Assembly: GCA_021839095.1 (NCBI GenBank)
Contig: JAKCBU010000072.1
Location: forward strand, 1-6,216
Direction: 5' to 3'
Length of the DNA stretch: 6,216 nt
DNA from: Pseudomonadota bacterium
Lineage (GTDB): Bacteria > Pseudomonadota > Gammaproteobacteria > Acidithiobacillales > Acidithiobacillaceae
The translations under genes were made by a program, and so were the position numbers. Position 1 is the stretch's first letter, and every line of letters starts with the position of its first letter. Below the pieces are notes generated by a model. That model did no database searches. It was not told the DNA's origin and saw only the letters and a list, made by a program, of their open reading frames with translations. Below are positions 1 through 5,792 of the stretch, in pieces.

Positions 1-2
1 CC

Positions 3-194
3 GATCTGCGGCAATTCCCGGTGGATCTGGCGAGGGAGGGCCTGGTGGCGGGGTTTTTCGTGCATACGGGCACGACGCCCAAAGCGCGCAAGGAAGCGGA
101 AGGCGCGGCTTCGGGCTCTGGACTGGAGCCGCCCGTGCAAAGAATTTCCGGAAGCAAATTGCTGCATCTCCTGTCGCGGGGCGGTGCGGAATAA
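3..194 (+). CDS. C-terminal fragment of an unrecognised protein (5' end outside window)
   Basis: An open frame runs from the window edge to a TAA at 192-194, giving the last 63 residues of a protein. The fragment has a short hydrophobic stretch (GLVAGFFVHTGTT), then a charged and small-residue linker (KARKEAEGAASGSG) and a basic end (SGSKLLHLLSRGGAE). I do not recognise the family. No stop interrupts it and its third codon positions are G/C-rich like the dotM and dotL genes downstream, which supports real coding. It lies directly upstream of a type IVB coupling-protein pair on the same strand, so it is probably another gene of the same transfer region; that is inference from position only. 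With so little sequence the function must be left open. Confidence 0.6.
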   Translation, partial: DLRQFPVDLAREGLVAGFFVHTGTTPKARKEAEGAASGSGLEPPVQRISGSKLLHLLSRGGAE

Positions 195-349
195 TGGCCG
201 GGATCGAATGGGTTGTAGCACTGCAGGGACCAGCCGCAGGTGTCCAGGCAGATGGGGAAACGTACAACAGGCGCTCCCCCTATCCAGCAACAGCGGCAGT
301 GTGCGATGGTTTCCCAACTTGCCAGGCGCGCACCGGCCACCGCACGTGA
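194..349 (+). CDS. Possible small 51-residue protein, start overlaps upstream stop
   Basis: ATG at 194-196 overlaps the TAA of the preceding gene (TAATG), an arrangement typical of translational coupling, and the frame stays open to TGA at 347-349. The product begins MAGIEWVVALQGPAAG and carries two cysteines near its end (VCDGFPTC), about seven residues apart. There is no clear Shine-Dalgarno, no signal peptide and no recognisable domain. A competing ORF with a GTG start (184-375) overlaps it in another frame, is arginine- and proline-rich, and looks less protein-like. The stretch could equally be an untranslated leader for dotM. I list it because of the overlap, not because of any family match. 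Confidence 0.22.
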   Translation: MAGIEWVVALQGPAAGVQADGETYNRRSPYPATAAVCDGFPTCQARTGHRT

Positions 350-378
350 CGCGGTATTTATTCGATGGAGAATGAAAC

Positions 379-1650
379 ATGGCAGGTAATTCAGGAAACG
401 GAGGATCAGGCAGCGATACCGGACTGATTGCGCTGCTTCTGGCGCTCATTTTCGGCCCCATACTCGCATGGTATGTACTGCACAAACCGGTGATTTTCCT
501 CTGGAGCTGGATTGCTTACGGGCAGACCTGGCTGCTGGCACACCTGCAAGGCTGGTTCGACGGGATTCCTGTGGCGGCGGAAATGGCGGCCAATGCGCCG
601 ATGCTGCATTGGTATCTCTGGGCGCATACCCATCAAAACGCGGTGTCGTGGCACGATGTCGCGCATTACAGCACCATACTCGGCGATTATTATCGCTGGC
701 TGACCATCGCGGTCGTGGGATTCCTCGCCTGGCGCAATTATCGGGCGGTTGAACTGCGGAAAAACCGGCAGAACATGAACGATACCGTCATTGCCATGAA
801 AGACCGGTATCCCTGGGGGCTGCCGTGGCTTTGGCAGGCGAGCGAAGTGCTTTGCAAGAGCCAGTCGGCGCCATTCCAGTATGCCCTGCGTCCGTGGGAA
901 TGGGTGAAGCAATTGCAGGGAGAAGGCCGACCGCTGGTCTATAAGGAGGCCGACGACAGTCCGGAGACCATCTGCATGGAAAATCCGGATCGCGTGCGGG
1001 ATGCCTTTGCGGCGCAATTGCGCACTCCCATGGATGCCTTCGAAGCGTGGCCCGTGTGGTTTCGCGCATTGACCACGGCCTGCGTTCCCCAGGCGCGGGA
1101 TGGCAAGGATCAGGATACCGTCAAACGGTTAGGTGTGCTGGCCCGTCACTATTATGCGCCGCGCCTGAAAAAAGGCGGGTCATATCTTCCGCCCGAACTG
1201 AAAACCGTGCCATGGCCCGTGACGGAGGCGGATAAGACGTATCTGGCGCAGATTGCGCAACGCCATGGGTACCGGGAGACTTTTTTTCTGGGACTGATGA
1301 CGGAGGCTCGGGTTCGCGGGCTGTTGCCGCCTGCCTATGCCGCCTGGCTACGGGCCGTCGATCGCCCGTTATGGTACGCCTTCCAGAGTCTGGGCAGGCC
1401 GCGCAGCTTCGTGGAAGGCGAGGGCATCATCGCGCACTACCAGACGGAAGTGAAAAGAGCCAAGGATGCGGAGAAGAAAAGCACCAATACCGGTCAGGAG
1501 GATGTCTTCGATTTTGGCGACGACGGCGTGGCGCTGACGGAAAAGGCCGTGGACGGCGCTGTGGCGGGTCTGGTCTTTGCGCTGCGGGAAGAAGATGCCG
1601 GAGCCACCCGTAAAACGGACAATGCAGAACTGATGGACTGGAAATCATGA
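379..1650 (+). CDS. dotM: DotM/IcmP/TrbA-family type IVB secretion/conjugation membrane protein
   Basis: A 423-residue inner-membrane protein of the type IV coupling complex. In Legionella, DotM (IcmP) sits beside the ATPase DotL and its cytoplasmic domain helps recruit substrates; in IncI plasmids the equivalent is TrbA. After a Gly/Ser-rich start the N-terminus has hydrophobic segments at about residues 15-33 and 36-55 and a third at about 106-120, followed by a basic stop-transfer stretch (WRNYRAVELRKNR). The family signature lies at about 303-357: an EAR.RG..PP block, then WLRAVDRPLWYAFQSLGR and an IAHYQTE end. The Legionella protein is about 380 residues; here an acidic tail (361-423) is extra. 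The start is fixed: an in-frame TGA lies at 373-375 and GGAGA at 367-371 precedes the ATG. The stop overlaps the dotL start (ATGA), so the two are probably translated together. Confidence 0.88.
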   Translation: MAGNSGNGGSGSDTGLIALLLALIFGPILAWYVLHKPVIFLWSWIAYGQTWLLAHLQGWFDGIPVAAEMAANAPMLHWYLWAHTHQNAVSWHDVAHYSTILGDYYRWLTIAVVGFLAWRNYRAVELRKNRQNMNDTVIAMKDRYPWGLPWLWQASEVLCKSQSAPFQYALRPWEWVKQLQGEGRPLVYKEADDSPETICMENPDRVRDAFAAQLRTPMDAFEAWPVWFRALTTACVPQARDGKDQDTVKRLGVLARHYYAPRLKKGGSYLPPELKTVPWPVTEADKTYLAQIAQRHGYRETFFLGLMTEARVRGLLPPAYAAWLRAVDRPLWYAFQSLGRPRSFVEGEGIIAHYQTEVKRAKDAEKKSTNTGQEDVFDFGDDGVALTEKAVDGAVAGLVFALREEDAGATRKTDNAELMDWKS

Positions 1651-4001
1651 GTACGACACGCACCCACTTCGAGCACCGCGAGGTCATCCGCGACGTCCGG
1701 CCTTTCGGAAAGAAAGTCGCGGACAGTTTCATGAGTGACGGGGTGTGGTTCATCCTCGCGCTGATGGCTGCGGCCACGTTTCTGTTTCCGGGCTTGTCAG
1801 TGCCGGTATTGATCGCGGCGCCGCTGTTGTTCTGGTACGGGCAGGTGTTGGTCCGCAAGTATGGATGGCCCCTGAAAGCGCCCATTTTTCTGAAAGTGGA
1901 CGATCCCGCCGATCTGGACCCCGTCACGGGAAAAATGCGCCGGGGTGAAGGCATTTTTCTGCTCGGCTGGGAGCGCTTCACGGGCCGTCCGCTGTGGCTT
2001 ACCAACAGCGATTTGCGCGCGCATCTGTACCTGGTCGGGGTCTCAGGCGCGGGCAAGACGGAAACCCTGATGGGCTTTGTGTGGAACGCCTTGATGCAGG
2101 GTACTGGCATGATCCTCATTGACGGAAAAGGCGAGATCGTGATTCCGAGCCGGGTGATCGCCATGGCGCGGGCCTTTTTGCGTGAGGATGACGTGCTGAT
2201 CGTCAACTTCCAGACGGGCGGCAAGGATCGGGTCGTGGCGGACAAGCGCCGGACCAGCAACATTGCCAACTTGCTGGCACTGGGGGCCAGCACCGAGTTG
2301 TCCGAGATGATGACCGCACTGCTGGATTCCGGACCCAACACCGATCAGATGTGGCTGGGGCGTACCGAGTCGCTGATCAAGGCGCTCATGCCCTCCCTGG
2401 TGTGGCTGCGTGACCATGCGGATGAACCATTGAGTCCTTCGCGCTTTCGCTCTGCGGTCGAGCTGCGCGAGATTCTGAAAATCTATCGGGATGAGCGGAT
2501 ACCCCTGCGGGTGCGCGCGGGTCTCGAGGGCTACCTGAAAACCTTGCCGGGAGGCATTCCCAAGGCCAGCGGCCAATATACGCCCCAGGACATCGAGGCG
2601 CTGAAAGCGTCTTACCGTCATACCCTGAACAGTGCGCCGCCGGCAGAAGTGAACGAGGCCCAATTTCAGCAGTTTCAGGCCAAGATTAAGGCGGAATTAC
2701 AGGCTCTGGAGCAGGGGCAGGCACCCAATCAGGATGCCAATGAGGCCACACGGGAAGAACAGCACGGCTACGTCATCATGCAGCTTACCAAGTCTCTGGG
2801 CATCATGGCGGATATTTACTGGTACATCACGGATAGCAGTTACACCGAAATCGACTGGGTGGACGTGGCCCTGAACCGGCGCATCGTCATCGTGTTGTTG
2901 CCGACCTTGGGCCTATCAAAGCAAGGGGCCGAATCGCTGGGTAAAATTGTCACGGCATCGGTGAAGGCGATGATGAACCGGGTGCTGGGGGATACCGTGG
3001 AGCGCCGTGCCGGAGATCCGCGCTTCAAGACGCTGACGCAGGGCGATCATCCGTTTTACATCATTTTTGATGAGAAGCCCGCTTATATCGTCGATGGCGA
3101 GGACGTGATTGCGACGCAGGCCCGCAGTCTGGGTTTTTCGGTCAGCTACGGCGCGCAGGCGCACAGTCACATGCTGGAGAAAAATGCGGAGACCGCCAAG
3201 GCGATCGCCGGTGCCGCGACGCGCACCAAGCTGATTGCCGGTGTGGAAGATTACGAAACCATGGAACTGGCCATCAAACTCGGTGGCGAGGTCTGGAAAC
3301 CGGTTCAGAACGCCTACGAATATAACATGCAGTCGGAATTCGGGGGGATCCGTGCAGGGCCGACCATCAGCGTACAAAAGGAAGCCCTGGTCAACGTCGA
3401 AGAACTGAAGGCCCAGAAAGAGGGGCAGACGCATATCTTTATGGCCTTGCAGCGCAAGACGGGCGAGATTCAGCGAGTCATCAAGGCGAACACGATTTAT
3501 GTGGTCCCCAAAGAACCGGACGCGATACACATTCAGCATCTGGTGCCCGTGATTTCACCGGATCGCCTGAAATGGAGTCCGTTGCAGCGGGTGCATCCAT
3601 TAACGGGCGAGGCTTTGACACCGCCGGCAAGCGGGACCAGCCTGCCCTTTGCGACACAGGAAGGCGCCGGGGGGACGTCAGGCAGCGGGAGCGCCGCCGC
3701 GACCCAACATCTCCATCCATCGGGCGGGGCCGAGGCGGGCACAACCGGAACCGCCGCTGCGGCCGTGGATGCCCATGGAACCGTGGATTATTCGGATCTT
3801 CCACCGGACTTGCGGGTGCTCATCGACACGCTGCAGGGGCAGATGGAGAATCCGCAGGATCTCCAGCACATCGTGAATATGGTCCGTCAGGTACACGACA
3901 TACGGAAAAATGTCGTGAATCAACTGCCGATCATGGCCGATCCAGAAGGCATGGGTCTCTTGCAGGAAGTGAAATCGCTGATTGGGCAGCATGCGCCGTA
4001 A
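1647..4001 (+). CDS. dotL: DotL/IcmO/TrbC-family type IV coupling ATPase
   Basis: A 784-residue inner-membrane ATPase that links substrates (relaxase-DNA or protein effectors) to a type IVB channel. Two hydrophobic segments lie at about residues 33-48 and 50-67. The Walker A motif GVSGAGKT is at 131-138 (Lys137), followed by MILIDGKGE; the Walker B motif FYIIFDE is at 470-476, and a conserved-type glutamine (SYGAQ, Gln504) follows. A charged, Gln-rich helical stretch at about 325-365 lies between the two motifs. Length matches Legionella DotL (about 783) and IncI TrbC. The ATPase core ends near SPDRLKW (637-643); then comes an Ala/Gly/Ser/Thr-rich linker (about 659-712) and a helical end module (716-784). 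In Legionella the corresponding tail binds the adaptors IcmS/IcmW, DotN and LvgA; no adaptor gene is recognisable here. It overlaps dotM by 4 bp. Confidence 0.92.
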   Translation: MSTTRTHFEHREVIRDVRPFGKKVADSFMSDGVWFILALMAAATFLFPGLSVPVLIAAPLLFWYGQVLVRKYGWPLKAPIFLKVDDPADLDPVTGKMRRGEGIFLLGWERFTGRPLWLTNSDLRAHLYLVGVSGAGKTETLMGFVWNALMQGTGMILIDGKGEIVIPSRVIAMARAFLREDDVLIVNFQTGGKDRVVADKRRTSNIANLLALGASTELSEMMTALLDSGPNTDQMWLGRTESLIKALMPSLVWLRDHADEPLSPSRFRSAVELREILKIYRDERIPLRVRAGLEGYLKTLPGGIPKASGQYTPQDIEALKASYRHTLNSAPPAEVNEAQFQQFQAKIKAELQALEQGQAPNQDANEATREEQHGYVIMQLTKSLGIMADIYWYITDSSYTEIDWVDVALNRRIVIVLLPTLGLSKQGAESLGKIVTASVKAMMNRVLGDTVERRAGDPRFKTLTQGDHPFYIIFDEKPAYIVDGEDVIATQARSLGFSVSYGAQAHSHMLEKNAETAKAIAGAATRTKLIAGVEDYETMELAIKLGGEVWKPVQNAYEYNMQSEFGGIRAGPTISVQKEALVNVEELKAQKEGQTHIFMALQRKTGEIQRVIKANTIYVVPKEPDAIHIQHLVPVISPDRLKWSPLQRVHPLTGEALTPPASGTSLPFATQEGAGGTSGSGSAAATQHLHPSGGAEAGTTGTAAAAVDAHGTVDYSDLPPDLRVLIDTLQGQMENPQDLQHIVNMVRQVHDIRKNVVNQLPIMADPEGMGLLQEVKSLIGQHAP

Positions 4002-4036
4002 TAGCAGAAAACAAGTGGAGAAAGGAGCAAAAGATC

Positions 4037-4372
4037 ATGGCGTGGATGACGCGGGCAGAAATGAAAGATTTGTTGGCACGCTGGCCGGTCAAGGGGAAGA
4101 TTGTCGAGGTCACGGTGACCTACGATGAAACGATCCCCGGCGAGGTTCCCATGGAGATTGACGAATATGGCAATTATTGGGTAGGCAACGAGTGCGTGAC
4201 CGACCCCCCCAATCTGCCGATGTCCTGGAGGCAGTTTCGGTTGAACATGCATGAACTGATGGGTCGGATGGGCCTCGATCCCGATGCTCTGGAGAAGTAT
4301 GAGCGCTTGTATGTTGATCCGGATGCGCTAAAAAAATATGGTGATCCGCGCCAATTCCCCACGGATCGTTAA
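4037..4372 (+). CDS. Unknown 111-residue acidic protein with duplicated DPDALxKY motif
   Basis: This small protein lies 35 bp after dotL, with AAAGGAG at 4021-4027 well placed before the ATG, so it is probably co-transcribed with dotM-dotL. The reading frame is open far upstream into dotL, but the Shine-Dalgarno selects 4037. It has no membrane segment or signal peptide. The N-terminal part (residues 1-50) looks like a helix followed by beta strands (KIVEVTVTYDETIPG, then MEIDEYGNYWVG); the C-terminal part is helical and holds two copies of an octapeptide, DPDALEKY at 81-88 and DPDALKKY at 94-101, 13 residues apart. I do not recognise the family. Position beside a coupling ATPase would suit a system-specific adaptor or accessory transfer protein, but nothing in the sequence proves it. 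Confidence 0.75.
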   Translation: MAWMTRAEMKDLLARWPVKGKIVEVTVTYDETIPGEVPMEIDEYGNYWVGNECVTDPPNLPMSWRQFRLNMHELMGRMGLDPDALEKYERLYVDPDALKKYGDPRQFPTDR

Positions 4373-4377
4373 AGGAG
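4371..4377 (+). promoter_or_regulatory. Orphan Shine-Dalgarno-like AAAGGAG
   Basis: A near-perfect Shine-Dalgarno lies across the stop codon of the 4037 gene, as if another gene followed closely. The only starts nearby give trivial frames: TTG at 4380 (six codons), ATG at 4392 (two codons) and TTG at 4402, which opens a 22-residue frame (LTDTAPLKKRGWKPDL...) ending at 4470 and preceded by AAGGAA. It may be the leftover ribosome binding site of a gene replaced by the hipBA insert, or a chance match. Confidence 0.3.
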
Positions 4378-4421
4378 TTTTGAACCAAGGAATGTCTTGA
4401 GTTGACCGATACCGCGCCGCT

Positions 4422-4457
4422 AAAAAAAAGGGGCTGGAAGCCAGACCTGGTTTTATT
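4422..4457 (+). terminator. Possible weak rho-independent terminator after the 4037 gene
   Basis: An A8 tract (4422-4429) is followed by a small hairpin, GGCTGG (4432-4437), loop AAG, CCAG-A-CC (4441-4447, one bulged A), and then TTTTATT (4451-4457). The stem is short and there is a 3-base gap before the T tract, so termination may be inefficient. The position, between the end of the transfer-type operon and the hipB control region, fits a terminator, and the A tract could serve as T tract on the other strand. Confidence 0.35.
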
Positions 4458-4506
4458 GACAGAACCATGATAGTGGTTCACCCTTACTCGGGTGAACTCA
4501 TACTAT
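4456..4506 (+). promoter_or_regulatory. Probable hipB promoter region with consensus TTGACA
   Basis: A perfect TTGACA -35 box lies at 4456-4461, directly against the first operator. At the ideal 17-bp spacing the -10 position reads CACCCT, which is poor. Better -10-like hexamers (CATACT at 4499, TACTAT at 4501) lie inside the second operator but are too far for this -35 box. The box may serve a promoter with a weak -10, or the true promoter may use the second operator. Either way a repressor bound at the operators would cover it. Confidence 0.35.
4462..4479. promoter_or_regulatory. Operator 1 for the HipB-like repressor (GAAC-N10-GTTC)
   Basis: The 18-bp element GAACCATGATAGTGGTTC is an inverted repeat with 6-bp perfect arms (GAACCA/TGGTTC) and is followed by ACC, so its right half reads TGGTTCACC. 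It abuts the TTGACA box. It shares length, arm sequence and right flank with the element at 4494-4511, as expected for two sites of one dimeric HTH repressor. HipB of E. coli likewise binds several spaced palindromes (TATCC-N8-GGATA) in its own promoter. Confidence 0.6.
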
Positions 4507-4514
4507 GGTTCACC
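4491..4514. promoter_or_regulatory. Operator 2 for the HipB-like repressor (GGTGAAC-N10-GTTCACC)
   Basis: GGTGAAC at 4491-4497 and GTTCACC at 4508-4514 are perfect 7-bp inverted arms around 10 bases. The core GAACTCATACTATGGTTC (4494-4511) has the same 18-bp architecture as the element at 4462, starting exactly 32 bp later, about three helical turns. The 9-mer TGGTTCACC occurs in both. The site ends one base before the hipB ribosome binding site (AAGGG at 4515-4519), so binding should block initiation of transcription. Confidence 0.65.
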
Positions 4515-4525
4515 AAGGGTAAGCT

Positions 4526-4843
4526 ATGGTCGAGATAGGTGCGGTAATTCGTCGGGCGCGGCGCGCGATTGGGTGGAGTCAACGCGATCTCGCGCACAGG
4601 GCCGGGATAGGACAAAGTCATGTGCTGCGTGTAGAGCAGGGTACTGACATACGGCTCTCCACGCTGCAAAAGCTGGCAGACGCTTTAGACGCCGATTTCA
4701 TTATGGTGCCTCGCCAGGTATCGCATCTTGCACAGCGCATAGGGGATGTTGAATGGCAACGCATGGGGCGCGGGGAAATGACCAGTGGAGAAGCGTCTGA
4801 CGGTATGCTGTTCACCATAGAGAACACTGCGGAAGAACCATGA
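4526..4843 (+). CDS. hipB: HipB-like XRE-family antitoxin and autorepressor
   Basis: A 105-residue DNA-binding protein with a Cro/C1-type helix-turn-helix at about residues 5-60: the IRRARRAIGWSQRDLAHRAG portion gives helices 1 and 2, IGQSHVLRVEQG is the recognition helix region, and LSTLQKLADALDADF the closing helices. Families of this kind bind as dimers to palindromes in their own promoter and, as HipB, hold the kinase HipA inactive. The ATG at 4526 has AAGGG 6 bases upstream. The C-terminal tail (about 62-105) is longer than in E. coli HipB (88 residues in total). The stop overlaps the hipA start (ATGA). The frame is intact, whereas hipA is broken, so it probably survives as a lone repressor. 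Two matching operators lie just upstream. Confidence 0.85.
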   Translation: MVEIGAVIRRARRAIGWSQRDLAHRAGIGQSHVLRVEQGTDIRLSTLQKLADALDADFIMVPRQVSHLAQRIGDVEWQRMGRGEMTSGEASDGMLFTIENTAEEP

Positions 4844-5577
4844 GTGCCGAGGTTTATCTGTGGCAGCCACAAGGCAAGATGCTGGTTGGACGGCTGATAC
4901 GCATTCCAGGCGGCGATCAGAGTATATTCATGCTGGATGAGAATTATCTGTCTATGCCAAGCGAAGAACGGCCTATGCTAAGTTTTTCCTTTTTAGGTGC
5001 GGATGGATTCCCCAGGCAGCAAACGCGCATCACCAAGGTCAAAATTCATCCCTGGCTTTCCAATTTATTGCCGGAAGGCTATTTGCGCCAATATGTGGCA
5101 GATCAGCATGGTTTTCATAAGGAAAGGGATTTTCCGCTGATCGTGGCATTGGGCGGTGATCTGCCAGGTGGCGTCATGGTGGAATCCGATGCTGAGGCAG
5201 AGATAACCGGCAACGATACGCGGGGCGATTGATCCACGAAGAGCGGGGAAGGATTGCTCAAGTTTTCTCTCGCTGGGGTTCAGCTAAAATTTTCCGCCGT
5301 TCGCGCCTCAAAAGGCGGGCTGACCATACCCGCCCGTGGGTGGGGAGGCTCATGGATCGTCAAGTTGCCATCCGAAGTGTATGCGGCGGTACCCGAAAAC
5401 GAATATGACATGATGCGCCTTGCCAGAAAGGCAGGGTTTGATGTTCCGGAAATCGACCTGGTTGAAATGCGTCTTATTGACGGGATGCCCAATGGTGTCC
5501 GCCAGGAACAACGAGCTTTCGTGATTCGCCGTTTCGATCGCACAGAAGAGGGTGGGCGCCTCCATATGGAGAAATGA
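4840..5577 (+). pseudogene. hipA: Truncated hipA-like toxin kinase with an internal stop
   Basis: HipA is a Ser/Thr kinase (glutamyl-tRNA synthetase in E. coli) that causes growth arrest. The first piece, 130 residues, holds the N-terminal subdomain: the beta-rich start, then WLSNLLPEGYLRQ and LGGDLPGG, matching NLLP and IG.D..GA of HipA. An in-frame TGA (5230-5232) interrupts it. The same frame resumes with FSLAGVQLKFSAV at about residues 142-154, whose Ser143 matches E. coli Ser150; WIVKLP, whose Lys175 matches ATP-binding Lys181; ENEYDMMRLARKAG; and VIRRFDR. It stops at 5575-5577 just after HME, where HipA proteins continue with an ED motif. The C-terminal lobe with the catalytic Asp (D309, D332 in E. 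coli) is absent: about 245 codons against roughly 440. No frame downstream restores it. The kinase should be inactive. A single base change (for example CGA to TGA) would explain the first stop. Confidence 0.85.
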
Positions 5578-5792
5578 GCGTCGTCCGCAGTGATTGGCCC
5601 GTCGCGGTCGGGAACCATTTCGCAAGGAACTATAAAATGACCAATCAACTTTAGAAGGGAAACAATCATCCGGTCAGGAAACACCAGAGCGCAAACCACA
5701 GGACGGTGAAGCGTCATCATCTGGCACACCGCCGACGCGGCCTGCACCATGATGCTGCGGTATAAAATTGTGCCGAAAAAGGAATGTTAGAT
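5578..5792. other. Gap after hipA with ORF debris, no intact gene
   Basis: This 215-bp stretch does not continue HipA in any frame. It holds fragments only. A 26-codon frame from ATG 5574, overlapping the hipA stop as ATGA, ends in TAG at 5652-5654 (SVVRSDWPVAVGNHFARNY, then KMTNQL). A -1 shift at that point would continue into a hydrophilic Pro/Ser/Glu-rich run (LEGKQSSGQETPERKPQDG..., to a TGA at about 5751). The word TATAAAAT occurs twice, at 5631-5638 and 5761-5768; the second could be a -10 element for the following gene, though no good -35 is seen. The rest looks like spacer or deletion debris. Confidence 0.45.

Noticed and set aside
406..1017. 203-residue antisense ORF within dotM
   Set aside because: It is His/Arg/Pro-rich with no recognisable motif and lies wholly inside the recognised dotM gene.
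1427..2341. 304-residue antisense ORF across the dotM-dotL junction
   Set aside because: It is a shadow of GC-rich coding sequence. The composition is Ser/Arg/Pro-rich, it has no domain, and both sense genes are clearly identified.
2043..3539. Long antisense ORFs (2043-2663 and 2916-3539) inside dotL
   Set aside because: They mirror codon bias in dotL, have no ribosome binding sites of note and show shadow-type composition.
3572..4036. N-terminal extension of the 4037 gene into dotL (266-residue version)
   Set aside because: The extra part is Arg/Gly/Ser-rich out-of-frame dotL sequence. The AAAGGAG before 4037 and the change of composition there fix the start.
4462..4514. CRISPR-like or oriT-like reading of the short repeats before hipB
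   Set aside because: There are only two 18-bp units with no spacer series, and the position before an XRE-type gene explains them as operators. No relaxase or nic-site context is visible.
5280..5750. 156-residue antisense ORF over the second hipA piece
   Set aside because: The sense strand carries clear HipA motifs (SLAGVQLKFSA, RRFDR), so the antisense frame is a shadow.
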